Positions 16,741 to 25,199 are shown, numbered from the stretch's first letter. The stretch is DNA of 64,000 nt from a virus (IMGVR_UViG_3300037091_000121:1-64000); one strand, 5' to 3'. Made by a program: numbers and translations. The notes: generated by a model not told the origin, from the letters alone.

Positions 16741-16956
16741 TCATTCAATAACTTCCGCGTCAGGGTCGTTCAAAACGATTGCTAAATTAGCGAACATAGC
16801 CGCCGTCTGAAGATGAGTAAGAGCCAACGACAACTCCCTGGTCTGTGGAAGTTCTTTCAAGTTATCTCGAAGACATCGAAATCGATATCGGTTGGCCTGC
16901 AATAACTCCCGACCCGACTCTCCCGGTTTATGGTAATAAAACGAATCTCCCCTCAT
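16741..16956 (-). CDS. Acb2/Tad1-like cyclic nucleotide sponge candidate, 71 aa
   Basis: The protein has the layout F-x-YHKP near the N-terminus, a helix (NRYRFRCLRDNLKEL), then TRELSLALTHLQTAAMFANLAIV. This matches my memory of the phage family with a SREKSLALT-x-LE-x-VMWANAAIA signature. That family is grouped with the Acb2/Tad1 hairpin proteins, which bind signal nucleotides of CBASS and Thoeris immunity and so block those systems. Overlaps the next gene by ATGA inside the head operon, so it would be made late unless expressed separately. Family call by eye. Confidence 0.6.
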   Translation of the reverse strand: MRGDSFYYHKPGESGRELLQANRYRFRCLRDNLKELPQTRELSLALTHLQTAAMFANLAIVLNDPDAEVIE

Positions 16957-17261
16957 GATTTATCCACTCCTCGCTCTTTACTAGAAACCGTCAAGCTATC
17001 CACCGGTTCATCAATGATACGCCGAAGCACCGAATGCTGACCCTGCTTGAACTTCACCGTCTCCAGATCAATCTGCGTGTTCACGGCAAGCTGTCGTTCT
17101 ACAAGGTTTAGCCGATACTCCAGGGCTGGCTTAATTACGTCCCGCCAAGTAGAACTCTCTACGAATGACCTAACCATTTGGCGATCTTCTACATCTCTCG
17201 GGTCTACATTCTCTGTCAATTTAGTTGGGTCGGTATGAAGATACTCGTAGGGCTTCTTCAT
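16953..17261 (-). CDS. hypothetical protein, 102 aa
   Basis: Start MKKPYEYLHTDPTKL at 17261 overlaps the previous stop by ATGA. Helical and charged (WRDVIKPALEYRLNLVERQLAVNTQIDLETVKFKQGQ), resembling small phage proteins of about 100 aa that lie near portal genes. No function recognised. Confidence 0.55.
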   Translation of the reverse strand: MKKPYEYLHTDPTKLTENVDPRDVEDRQMVRSFVESSTWRDVIKPALEYRLNLVERQLAVNTQIDLETVKFKQGQHSVLRRIIDEPVDSLTVSSKERGVDKS

Positions 17262-17512
17262 ACACCATCTCTCACAATAGACACCACCGGCTCCCACTGA
17301 CCGTATTGGTCAGATTCACTAGCAGGAATCCACGCATTCTTGTTCCACACAAACATCATCTCCGAGGGGAGGCACACCCGACCATAGCAGCGGCGATGAC
17401 GGTCCATCATCTCGATGTAGCGATATTCGCCCCTCAATGAGCAAAGCTCACCCCACGCCTCCTCGAACAGGTCGGCCTCTTTTCGAATGGCCTCGTAATC
17501 AACCCTAGCCAA
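17258..17512 (-). CDS. hypothetical protein, 84 aa
   Basis: MARVDYEAIRKEADLFEEAWGEL then an Arg/Cys-rich middle and an aromatic C-terminus. Overlaps neighbours on both sides (ATGA and 8 bp). No motif recognised. Confidence 0.5.
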   Translation of the reverse strand: MARVDYEAIRKEADLFEEAWGELCSLRGEYRYIEMMDRHRRCYGRVCLPSEMMFVWNKNAWIPASESDQYGQWEPVVSIVRDGV

Positions 17513-17687
17513 TTTTTTCCTTCTCCTTATTCTTACATTCAGGACACTCTACACCGCGAAGAACCGACCCCGCTGCATCCAAATCAGCAGATTCTTTAAA
17601 ATAATACCATACCAAATGCCCACAAATATGCTTTATGCAGACCCCCAAGCTATCATCATCCAACCCCTGAATCTCCTTTAACCACAT
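17505..17687 (-). CDS. zinc-ribbon protein, 60 aa
   Basis: Start placed at MWLKEIQGLDDD (17687) to limit overlap with the phosphatase gene to 32 bp. CIKHICGHLVWYYF and GVECPECKN supply two Cys/His pairs for zinc. No function known. Confidence 0.5.
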   Translation of the reverse strand: MWLKEIQGLDDDSLGVCIKHICGHLVWYYFKESADLDAAGSVLRGVECPECKNKEKEKIG

Positions 17688-18348
17688 ATCCTTTGTCGAG
17701 TTGATGGATGGACCACTTTCCACTAGGAGAGGGTCTAAAGTCGTAGATACCGCCTGGCTCGGTATTATCACGGAACTCCAGATCGAAGTCAATCTTTGGG
17801 TTATCCGTCCCCGTCTTTACCCAGCCCTCAATCAATTTAATGCACCTGCTGTGCGTTACGCAACACACCGTAATCCCCTGCCCCTCAACGTGCTGCATCA
17901 ACTTCCTGATCCACCCAATTAAACGCTTCTTCCAAGCCGCGAAACTCTCGCCGCCTTTTACCGGAACCATAGGATGATCCTCTGCATACTGGCGCAGCAA
18001 AGGCTTGGCTATCACCGCGCTCATCCCAGTGAACTCACCCATATCCCAGGGCAGCAGTTCCTTCTTCTTCCTCGGCTTCAATCCTATCGGCCCACCGATC
18101 TCTCTAGCAGTCACCAGGGCTCGAACCAAGGGGCTGCAATACAGTTCTACTATGCCAGCATCCTTCAGCCTCTCTCCTCTATCCTTGGCCTCCTTGACAC
18201 CTACCGATGTCAATGGATGATTGCTCTGCCCCCTCACAACGTCACCAGCAGTCCCCTTCTTCTGGTTATCGGCTGTGGCTCCGTGTCTCACAATCAGGAT
18301 TCTAGGGCCTGGAAAAGCAGATACATCGTTAATGTTTTGAGACTTCAT
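17656..18348 (-). CDS. histidine phosphatase superfamily protein, 230 aa
   Basis: RILIVRHGATADNQKKG holds the catalytic RHG. The second half has the partner His in VCCVTHSRCIKLIEGW and the acidic ELLPWDMGEFTG segment, all typical of the phosphoglycerate-mutase/phosphatase superfamily. The family transfers phosphate through a His intermediate. The substrate cannot be read from the sequence. It is encoded right after the portal gene, an unusual place for a metabolic enzyme. It could remove phosphate from a nucleotide or protein during infection. Confidence 0.85.
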   Translation of the reverse strand: MKSQNINDVSAFPGPRILIVRHGATADNQKKGTAGDVVRGQSNHPLTSVGVKEAKDRGERLKDAGIVELYCSPLVRALVTAREIGGPIGLKPRKKKELLPWDMGEFTGMSAVIAKPLLRQYAEDHPMVPVKGGESFAAWKKRLIGWIRKLMQHVEGQGITVCCVTHSRCIKLIEGWVKTGTDNPKIDFDLEFRDNTEPGGIYDFRPSPSGKWSIHQLDKGYVVKGDSGVG

Positions 18349-18535
18349 CTGAACCCTTCAACCATGGGTATCTCTTCACCCATTCGGATTTGGCGGCAGG
18401 AACTTCATGGTCGGGATAGTTAAGTTGAAATAAATCGAACACTTTATTCATAAGGCAGCAAGCCACCATCCTAGCCTCATCGCGCTCTTTCAGAAACCTA
18501 AACGCACTCTCTAAAACCTTCTGATCGTCCATCAC
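18329..18535 (-). CDS. hypothetical protein, 68 aa
   Basis: MMDDQKVLESAFRFLKERDEARMVACCLMNKVFDLFQLNYP..., helical with a short C-terminal loop. Overlaps the portal stop by ATGA and the phosphatase start by 20 bp. No family recognised. Confidence 0.5.
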   Translation of the reverse strand: MMDDQKVLESAFRFLKERDEARMVACCLMNKVFDLFQLNYPDHEVPAAKSEWVKRYPWLKGSDEVSKH

Positions 18536-20652
18536 TGGCCCATCATACCTGGGGGTCCTCCACCCGACTTCGGAGGAGGTGGTCCTGGCGCTCCGATAGA
18601 TTTACCCGGACCCGGAGAAGGCATCGCTGGAGCACCTGCAGGAGGCTGCACAGCCCCTCCACTATCTCCTCCAGGGCCTCCAAGGAGAGGCTGCCCACCA
18701 CCAGAAGCCATTTCCGCCTGTTGAACCTGTTGCTGTGCTTCAACACCCTTCTTGATCGCTCCCATCAACTCTTCCCGGTGAGGATAGTTCAAAGCGCGAA
18801 GGTAGTCATCCGCCAGCATCATCTTCGCCTCAACGTTACTCTGAACCAATGGATCTCCCAGCATCGCGTTACGGATCATCACCGCAATCTGAACTCTGGT
18901 TCCCATATCAGACATCTGCTTCAACCCAGTAGGAACAAACTGAACCCGTCTTCTCAATATGTCAGGAGGGATAGACTTGAACACATTCTCATTCGCCGGC
19001 ACCGTAGAGCGAAACTTCACCTCTCCGTCAGGGCCAACCCCATACTGCGACACCAACCATCTAACCTGATCCCAAATCTTAACGTGCTGTCGAGCCACCT
19101 CTGCTACGTGGTCCTCGAACACACGCTGCAAAGAGCTGTTCACCATCTGCATCTCACCTAGTGTTGACTCGCTCTCTGCAGGCTTTCCCAAGGATATGTT
19201 AGAGGTGGCCGTCAATCGGTCGCAAATATCCTGAAGATGAAGGTGCATTTGGTAATGCTCGGCAGGAAGCGCCATGGGTGGAACCGGCTTGATGCCGCCA
19301 AGGTTCTGCACCCTAATCGGCTTCCCTAGCTGCATAACGAACCGATCAGGGAACAGTCCAGCCGTGTCATCGTAGAAGATGTTTCCATTCCAGTTAAGAG
19401 CAAGGTCCCCATGGTCGATCAACTGATTAAGAACCGCTGTATCTGCATTATGAAACGAGGAGATCAACTCTGCCACGCCCATCGCAAACATCTCGCCAGG
19501 GCGCACCATATAACGCATCATCGTATAGTAAGGCTGTCCGTGTTCATACTCAAGCCAAGACAGACGAAGTATTTTACGGGTGTCCATGTGCATGACAACA
19601 ACGGCCCACTCCATAAGTCCGTCGCCATCGAAATCCGCTTTCCAACAAAGTTCAGCCACTCTGTACTGTCGGTAGAGTCGATCATCGTCACCTCCGTAGG
19701 TTCCTCTGGCAGAATAGCTATCGGATAGCCCTTGAGCATCTAACCTCTCTCTTCGTTCCTGAGATACATCATCCGATTGAGCCGCCATCACCATCTCGAC
19801 GGCATCCTCATCGTAGATACCCTGCTTCACTCCAAGAACAAGGTCCTCGCCACGGATGCTATAAATCTCACCGATACCATACGCCTCTTCAGGTTCTCTC
19901 GCCGTAGGTGGAAGGATGAACATATCCTCCCAAGGGATCACCTTCAGGCAAATGCCCTGGTAGGCGGTGACGGTCTCATGCTCCAGTTTTACTCCTTCTA
20001 CCCCAGCCCACACCGCGTGGTCTGGACGACCAGTCTTGGAAAGGTGCTGTCGGGCTTTGTTCTTGTTGTAATTCACCACCACTCTAGGATGACGCTCAAT
20101 CTTCTGCTCGTAGGTAGTTCTCACCAGGCAGTTCCCAGTAACAGAAATCTCCTTGTGGATCTTCCTGGCAAACCCAATCCAATCAGCAGAGTTCAGCATC
20201 GACCACAAGCAGTCGCCAATCACATCGGAATATTGGTCGGCTTCCTTATCGTCATCCTCGGCTATGGTGGAATACGGGGGAACGTCGTCTAGGATCTGCC
20301 CATTCAGACGGTAGGTATGGGAATCGGCGTAGATACGGGTGAATGGGGAAGGGCTGTCAGAGGAGTTATCCCATCGGTTCGCTGTTCCAGGAGGCATCGT
20401 CTCGTAGGCGTATCGCCATACCTGAGAGGCGTCTCTCCTCCTGGCGACGGTCATGTGGTATCCGTCTATCTCTTGAGCGATTCGAATAGCCAGCGCTGAC
20501 CGACTAACCATCGACTCGGGTATTCGGGTATCTATCCGCTGGAACTGGGGCTCATCCTCTTGAGGTGGCGCTTCAGGTTCTTCCTGATCTTTCTGATCTT
20601 CCTCCTCGGAATCATTGATACCCAGATCATCGGCATTGGGATTATGCAGCAT
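18532..20652 (-). CDS. portal protein, 706 aa
   Basis: Forms the dodecameric ring through which DNA is packaged and ejected. Recognisable portal features: N-terminal helical region with RRRDASQVWRYAYETMPPGTANRW, clip/wing region with TGNCLVRTTYEQK and VIPWEDMFILPPTAREPEEA, and the long C-terminal helices (SNISLGKPAESESTLGEMQMVNSSLQRVFEDHVAEVARQ). Length fits P22- or N4-type portals rather than the shorter HK97 type. The last 60 residues are Pro/Gly-rich and disordered. ATG overlaps the previous stop (TAATG). Confidence 0.85.
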   Translation of the reverse strand: MLHNPNADDLGINDSEEEDQKDQEEPEAPPQEDEPQFQRIDTRIPESMVSRSALAIRIAQEIDGYHMTVARRRDASQVWRYAYETMPPGTANRWDNSSDSPSPFTRIYADSHTYRLNGQILDDVPPYSTIAEDDDKEADQYSDVIGDCLWSMLNSADWIGFARKIHKEISVTGNCLVRTTYEQKIERHPRVVVNYNKNKARQHLSKTGRPDHAVWAGVEGVKLEHETVTAYQGICLKVIPWEDMFILPPTAREPEEAYGIGEIYSIRGEDLVLGVKQGIYDEDAVEMVMAAQSDDVSQERRERLDAQGLSDSYSARGTYGGDDDRLYRQYRVAELCWKADFDGDGLMEWAVVVMHMDTRKILRLSWLEYEHGQPYYTMMRYMVRPGEMFAMGVAELISSFHNADTAVLNQLIDHGDLALNWNGNIFYDDTAGLFPDRFVMQLGKPIRVQNLGGIKPVPPMALPAEHYQMHLHLQDICDRLTATSNISLGKPAESESTLGEMQMVNSSLQRVFEDHVAEVARQHVKIWDQVRWLVSQYGVGPDGEVKFRSTVPANENVFKSIPPDILRRRVQFVPTGLKQMSDMGTRVQIAVMIRNAMLGDPLVQSNVEAKMMLADDYLRALNYPHREELMGAIKKGVEAQQQVQQAEMASGGGQPLLGGPGGDSGGAVQPPAGAPAMPSPGPGKSIGAPGPPPPKSGGGPPGMMGQ

Positions 20653-20861
20653 TATCGCTTTCGTCTAACCTTCTTGGGCTTGGATACTTTCTCTGGCAAG
20701 GACTTAAACTCCCCCTTCGTTGCCTTATCGAACTCATCTACAACTTTGGGCTTGATCTCTCCCTTGGACTCCATAGCATGGAACGCTCGCTGTTGAGATT
20801 TGCTCTGGTACGGAATTGGAGTTCTCCTATTAAAGTAGTGACAGCACCCGCAGGCATACAC
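20652..20861 (-). CDS. small basic phage protein with SKSQQRAFHA motif, 69 aa
   Basis: Starts MYACGCCHYF, then PYQSKSQQRAFHAMESKGEIKPKVVDEFDKATKG, a pattern common in small basic proteins of many phages near terminase and portal genes. Ends in KKVRRKR. Translationally coupled to the portal by TAATG. Function of the family is unknown. Confidence 0.65.
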   Translation of the reverse strand: MYACGCCHYFNRRTPIPYQSKSQQRAFHAMESKGEIKPKVVDEFDKATKGEFKSLPEKVSKPKKVRRKR

Positions 20862-21187
20862 CCCAATGGGGGATTGGTCCCTTTTATGTATCCTTACGAA
20901 TACAGACCTTGTATCATCCTAGCCGGCCGGCACCCAGGGGCGCTGTCACAGATGCGGGGCATCGCGCTACCGAGGATCGCCGCCCCTTCTCTTCTCGACA
21001 CGCCTGGCCCGCCAACCCCGGATCTACTCTGGGAGTGCTGCTGTCGAGCGGATATAACGAGTTCCCGAGTTGCACGGGGTCTTCCGGGGGGACAACCCCG
21101 GTGAGCTAGCTGTTACTCCATCTCGTTGAGTTTCAGTATGGATGGAGGGGATCGCTTGGGTAGCTGCTCCACCCACACTGCACTGAT
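20862..21187 (-). other. 326-nt transcribed region without a confident gene
   Basis: Lies between a consensus promoter and the 69-aa gene. It is GC-rich and can form several hairpins (for example CCAATCCCCCATTGG near its end). A 22-codon frame with two Cys exists but has no good ribosome site. I found no tRNA-like cloverleaf. It could be a long structured leader for the portal transcript. Confidence 0.4.
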
Positions 21188-21216
21188 AGTATACCAAGGT
21201 CAGGGTTGGTTGTCAA
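21188..21216 (-). promoter_or_regulatory. sigma-70 type promoter upstream of the portal block
   Basis: Minus strand GGTTGACAACC (palindromic around the -35), 17-nt spacer, TATACT. Drives the 69-aa, portal and head genes independently of the terminase transcript. Confidence 0.8.
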
Positions 21217-21220
21217 CCCC

Positions 21221-21490
21221 CTACCTCTCGTCCGGAGGGATATAGTCCAAGGTGCTCTTCTTGTGAACTAGATCCTTGCTCTGATCGTGGAACTGATCCT
21301 TGGTCTTGGGCCGCAGAGGTGCGTAGAACTTGTTAAGCTCATCAGAGGGCTTAAAGTCCCGGCCGGAGGTATTCTCCCCGCCGTCGATGCCTCGAACCTG
21401 CGCCGCCATCTTGATAACCTCCGGTGGCAACAACTTGGCTGCCTCACCCGGCGGAAGGCTATTCACACGGCTCGTTTTGTTAAGCGCCAC
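21221..21490 (-). CDS. hypothetical protein, 89 aa
   Basis: Soluble, charged protein (MALNKTSRVNSLPPGEAAKLL ... DELNKFYAPLRPKTKDQFHD). Lies after the co-chaperonin-like gene and just before the head promoter. No family recognised. Confidence 0.5.
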   Translation of the reverse strand: MALNKTSRVNSLPPGEAAKLLPPEVIKMAAQVRGIDGGENTSGRDFKPSDELNKFYAPLRPKTKDQFHDQSKDLVHKKSTLDYIPPDER

Positions 21491-21504
21491 GAGACACCGC
21501 CTTC

Positions 21505-21768
21505 CTAGTAACTTACGCGATCCTTGCCTTTGCCACCGGCAGGCTGGTCAGCCGCCTCGAATGGATGCCAAGCACCCTTCGCCCCGATAACGGCAGGGTC
21601 CCACTCTCCAGGAATCTCAAACTCTGGCAAACACTGGCGGTCCTCAGTGAAGTTCCCGCCAGGGTTGGGTTCATATTCCGACAGGTCGATGGTAGACTTA
21701 GTGGCAGTCTTCCTACCCTCTGGCGAAATCGGGTACGGATCAACCCGCACAATCGGGGAGTTAGCCAT
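21505..21768 (-). CDS. hypothetical protein, 87 aa
   Basis: Start MANSPIVRVDPYPISPEG at 21768 is chosen because AGGAG lies 7 nt upstream. Acidic/polar with several Pro-Gly turns. Lies 11 bp after the GroES-like gene. No function recognised. Confidence 0.55.
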   Translation of the reverse strand: MANSPIVRVDPYPISPEGRKTATKSTIDLSEYEPNPGGNFTEDRQCLPEFEIPGEWDPAVIGAKGAWHPFEAADQPAGGKGKDRVSY

Positions 21769-21779
21769 GGTCATTCTCC

Positions 21780-22427
21780 TTATGCTGCAGCACCGGACGA
21801 GACATCTCCCGCCCCTACCGCTATTATACACGAAGCCTTGATCATTAGCCAATCGTCCACTCCTGGCGAGTACAGTAATTTGGCGTTCTTCCCCCAATGC
21901 ACGGTCATCCCACGAATATCCTCAAACGGCTTGCCATCCAGTAACTCCCCACAGGTGATCCGCAGACCTTCCCTTGGACCACGCTTGACCAACCTGCCAG
22001 GACCATAAGCAAGGATGTATCCACTACGATTCCGATTTTGGTATCGCTCGGGGATCTCTATACCGCCAGTAGTTTCTCTCTTGCGCCACCCACTAACGAG
22101 CAGCCATTCACCGCAAGGGTCTATCCCATATCCAGGGTTGGAGGTTAGGATGGCTACGATGTCTTCATCAGACACCACTCCCTCCATCTCATTGATACCC
22201 GGCTCCATATCCATCCGCTCAAACAGGACGCGCTCTCCAACTCTGGCCTGAAACTTTCGGCAGATCCCAGAAGGAAGGTCCTTCCTCCCTGAACCCAACT
22301 TAACTACTTTCCCTTCGTTGCAGTTCCACGGGTCACCGTCGGGAAGGAAGATGCCTCCCTTAGTTTGGGTTTCGGGTGGAGTTATCTGAACCCTATAATT
22401 CATCCCAGTAGGATTCCAGTTAATCAT
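21780..22427 (-). CDS. two-domain GroES-like co-chaperonin, 215 aa
   Basis: Residues 9-95 follow the GroES pattern: NYRVQITPPETQTKGGIFLPD, GKVVKLGSG, VGERVLFERMD, DEDIVAIL. Residues 100-205 repeat it: GEWLLVSGWRKRETTGGIEIPE, SGYILAYGPGR, DWLMIKASCIIAVGAG. GroES-type caps work with the host GroEL chamber to fold large proteins; T4 gp31 does this for its capsid protein. Its place between terminase and portal suits a capsid-folding role. A tandem arrangement in one chain is unusual. No database check was possible. Confidence 0.7.
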   Translation of the reverse strand: MINWNPTGMNYRVQITPPETQTKGGIFLPDGDPWNCNEGKVVKLGSGRKDLPSGICRKFQARVGERVLFERMDMEPGINEMEGVVSDEDIVAILTSNPGYGIDPCGEWLLVSGWRKRETTGGIEIPERYQNRNRSGYILAYGPGRLVKRGPREGLRITCGELLDGKPFEDIRGMTVHWGKNAKLLYSPGVDDWLMIKASCIIAVGAGDVSSGAAA

Positions 22428-22618
22428 TCCGCCTTTTCCATATAGCTCACTATCATTGTTGTTCGCATTCCTACTCCAAACGCAGACTCAACACATACCT
22501 TCTCGTGCTGGAACTCCAAACCGTTTAGCCAATCACTAGGATCTCTATCCTCATTGAATGACCGAACAACCCACTTCTTTAAATATGTTCCGTTGATACT
22601 TCTCATCTGTTTCTCCAA
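22424..22618 (-). CDS. hypothetical protein, 64 aa
   Basis: MEKQMRSINGTYLKKWVVRSFNEDRDPSD..., mixed alpha/beta. Overlaps the terminase nuclease gene by 16 bp and the GroES-like gene by ATGA. No function recognised. Confidence 0.5.
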   Translation of the reverse strand: MEKQMRSINGTYLKKWVVRSFNEDRDPSDWLNGLEFQHEKVCVESAFGVGMRTTMIVSYMEKAE

Positions 22619-24636
22619 TGGCTGGATGATTGGCTTATAAATCCAGGAGTAGGAGCCGGCGCATCCTCATCATCCAAAGGCTCCGGTCGTGCCGAGAGAC
22701 GAGAGGCCACATAGGCAACCGCATCCATAATATCCGAAGCATCATCCTTCGCAGGCTTGTCACTATAATCTCCATTAGGATATCGCTCGAATGTGTTTCC
22801 AGTAATGAATGTCTTCCCGTTCCTGCGAGCAATCCAAGATCCCGAATCTGTCTCGGGGCACCATACCATGGGAACCGTAACATCGACTCTATGAAGGTCA
22901 GCCATTCCTACTCCAATCTTTTTGGGTCTCCTGAAGGAAATAGACCAACTTCCTCCCTTCCCACGACTATCATACTTTCGAAGGTATGGATCTAGTCCAG
23001 AAATAGTTCCCATCATTTGCAATCTGTTAAGAGCATCCATATTTCTTCCGGATTGCGATATGATAGGAGCAGCTCCCAACCTAGAGAAGAAAGATGGAAC
23101 ACTATCAAACGGAACCGGGGGTGACGGCAGTTGATCCAATGCCCCTTTCCCACCGCTCCCATCTCCACGTATGAACTCATACAAAAACAACCGGAGTTGA
23201 TGAGTAGGCATCTCCGCAATCATCTCGTAAGACGGATACTTATCTGGCATACATTCTCGTAACTGTTGAGCAGTCTCGTATCGTATATACCAGACATACT
23301 TATCGCCATACGGCCCAGTTCTGGTCGTTCCGTGAAACGATTCCAAAAGACTAGTCAACTCCTCCACATACTTAGGATTCGACTCTTCTGACTGGCACAG
23401 AGAAACAGTTCCGTCTTTTCTATAGTGCCCCTCTGAACTTACCCAAGCACATAGACGAATGAACTCATCGCTGTATCGTCTCTTCCCTCCATGCCCTATA
23501 TGCGCTAATGAAGATGTCGTAACCAAGAAGTGGTTAGTATTCAAGTCCATCGCCGGGATGAACTCCGGAGCATCTAGTCGATAACCTCTACCTCCTCGAA
23601 CATGGCGTTTCACCGATAGGCACCGATGCCCCGGCGTAACTACCATATCAACGGATCTTCCATAGAAGTTAATGCAGTCAACCGGAATTCCCTCGAACCT
23701 ATGGACTGCCTTTAGAGTTCCCAATCGGAGTTTCCCGCCGTTCGACTTACCCAATGACTCGTCGTAAACGTATACATCCTCCCCTTCCAACAATTCGTTG
23801 TGCTTCTTCCAGCCCCTGGTAGTGAGGGCCTCGGTTTCCTCATCAACACAGTATAAACCTTGGAAGCAACGAATCATATAATCCTCTCTTGGGTCAATAA
23901 TGAAAGCAGGAAGTCCATCTCCTACCTGGGATGTAAGTCTAGCTCTAACCGCCTCAATCCTCTTCTGAACGCTGATAACACCAGGGACTACATTCAATCC
24001 CCATCCTGGCTTATCAGCATAGAGCCCTCTACCGTTCTCGTCCTCTCCCATGAACAATCGAATTCCTGTCCGTAAGGTCTCCCAGCAACTCCGCATGTCT
24101 TGACGGCTTCCATCGGACCTGGTAGGGACAGTGTTCCCGGCCGGGTCCCCGATGATAACCATAGGTATCTGTTTAAGAGTCCGACCATACGGTTCCCCGT
24201 AATTCTTCTCAATGTGTTCTGCCATCCACTCCGCGAACTCGTAGAAGGACGAGTCTTGCCCCCTACTTGGATGCAGGCTGGGGAAGATTTGCCACTGCCC
24301 CCAAGGATTCAACTGGGTGATAGCCAGAGCAGGGCACCCCGGAGCGTCGAGCCCGCAATGAAGAGGCAACTCCGGCCAGTATCGCAACTCCTCGGCGGCT
24401 ACGTGAGTATCCCACTTGAACTGCGGATATACCGCCATTCCAGAGGATGCAGACCAGTTGATCTCAAGTTCCCGCTCAATCTGGTCGTCTGACATTCCCG
24501 TACACGCCGACTCAAAATCATACTCAGGAACAATTGAATAATGCAGGCGGGCAACCCAGTATCCGTCGACAGTCTTCCTCAACCCAAGAGGTGCGGATTC
24601 TGGATCGGCTGGTCTAGGAGCTTTCTCGTCTATCAT
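22603..24636 (-). CDS. terminase large subunit, nuclease half, carrying an intein
   Basis: 677-aa precursor. Extein residues 1-262 and 615-677 form an RNase H-like terminase nuclease: catalytic Asp in HCGLDAPGCPAL (residue 97), second in MVIIGDPAGN (164), third in KDDASDIMDAVAYV near the C-terminus. Residues 263-614 are an intein. The spliced nuclease is 325 aa. The ATPase half is a separate gene at 25394-26257, with three small genes between, so the large terminase of this phage is made as two polypeptides. The nuclease cuts concatemers into packaged genomes. Confidence 0.85.
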   Translation of the reverse strand: MIDEKAPRPADPESAPLGLRKTVDGYWVARLHYSIVPEYDFESACTGMSDDQIERELEINWSASSGMAVYPQFKWDTHVAAEELRYWPELPLHCGLDAPGCPALAITQLNPWGQWQIFPSLHPSRGQDSSFYEFAEWMAEHIEKNYGEPYGRTLKQIPMVIIGDPAGNTVPTRSDGSRQDMRSCWETLRTGIRLFMGEDENGRGLYADKPGWGLNVVPGVISVQKRIEAVRARLTSQVGDGLPAFIIDPREDYMIRCFQGLYCVDEETEALTTRGWKKHNELLEGEDVYVYDESLGKSNGGKLRLGTLKAVHRFEGIPVDCINFYGRSVDMVVTPGHRCLSVKRHVRGGRGYRLDAPEFIPAMDLNTNHFLVTTSSLAHIGHGGKRRYSDEFIRLCAWVSSEGHYRKDGTVSLCQSEESNPKYVEELTSLLESFHGTTRTGPYGDKYVWYIRYETAQQLRECMPDKYPSYEMIAEMPTHQLRLFLYEFIRGDGSGGKGALDQLPSPPVPFDSVPSFFSRLGAAPIISQSGRNMDALNRLQMMGTISGLDPYLRKYDSRGKGGSWSISFRRPKKIGVGMADLHRVDVTVPMVWCPETDSGSWIARRNGKTFITGNTFERYPNGDYSDKPAKDDASDIMDAVAYVASRLSARPEPLDDEDAPAPTPGFISQSSSHWRNR
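22795..23850 (-). mobile_element. intein with LAGLIDADG endonuclease in the terminase
   Basis: 352 residues. Block A begins with Cys (CVDEETEALTTRGW); block B is VVTPGHRCLS with the TxxH pair. The endonuclease motifs are LCAWVSSEGHYRKDG and LYEFIRGDGSGG. The end is KTFITGN followed by extein Thr. Splicing residues Cys1, Asn-last and Thr+1 are present, but the penultimate residue is Gly instead of the usual His. It interrupts the nuclease between FQGLY and TFERYPNG, close to the third catalytic Asp, so the enzyme should be inactive until splicing. Confidence 0.9.
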
Positions 24637-24859
24637 TCAACTTTCGCCTCAACGCATTGTTTTCTAACTTAACTATCGCAAACTTGCCATGCCAAAACAA
24701 AGCCAGTTTAATTTGTTTCCCCCAATCCTTATTAGCAAAATCCAACCTCTTGCCCAATAACGAAACTTCTTTATTAAGACATCCAATATGCCTATGCATA
24801 TCTTCAATCTGATCTTTCGCATCTGACAATTCTTTTGAAAGTTCTGTTTCGTATGTCAC
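24614..24859 (-). CDS. coiled-coil protein, 81 aa
   Basis: Almost entirely helical with heptads (TELSKELSDAKDQIEDMHRHIGCLNKEVSLLGKRLDFA). Overlaps the nuclease start by 23 bp and the KGG gene by ATGA. Being encoded between the two terminase halves it might bridge or regulate them; this is speculation. Confidence 0.55.
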   Translation of the reverse strand: MTYETELSKELSDAKDQIEDMHRHIGCLNKEVSLLGKRLDFANKDWGKQIKLALFWHGKFAIVKLENNALRRKLNDRRESS

Positions 24860-25185
24860 CTCTTTAACACCTTTCCCTTACCTCCCGGAATCGGGCTCTC
24901 CGCCACAGCCTTACCTGCCGGTTCCAGGGACTCTGGATTTGCCGATCCGCCAGTAGCCTTCTTCAGCACCTCTGCCGAGTTCTGCTTAACTGGCAGCGAG
25001 TCCCCTGCTCCTGTAGAGTGTAGCTTGCCAATTCGGGCGTAGTGCTCCTTACCATGCCGATCATTGGTCACTCCGCCGCCCTTCTTTCCTATTTTGGAGT
25101 AGTAATCTACCCCATGTTTCTCCTTCGTGGAGTTTCCGCCAATTCGTCCCCACTCGGCAGCCTGGTCTTTCTGTTTAGGTTCCAA
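24856..25185 (-). CDS. KGG-repeat (stress-type) basic protein, 109 aa
   Basis: Three KGG-like units: EWGRIGGNSTKEKHG, YYSKIGKKGGGVTNDRHG, HYARIGKLHSTGAG. The family (general stress/con-10 type motif) is small, hydrophilic and of unclear function. It contains GAGDSLP, close to the motif repeated in the ejection proteins. Lies between the split terminase genes and is coupled to the next gene by ATGA. Confidence 0.65.
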   Translation of the reverse strand: MEPKQKDQAAEWGRIGGNSTKEKHGVDYYSKIGKKGGGVTNDRHGKEHYARIGKLHSTGAGDSLPVKQNSAEVLKKATGGSANPESLEPAGKAVAESPIPGGKGKVLKR

Positions 25186-25199
25186 TTGGACACTCTTCC

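Noticed and set aside
20862-21187. tRNA gene in the portal leader
   Set aside because: No cloverleaf, no TTCGANNC-like T arm and no acceptor pairing.
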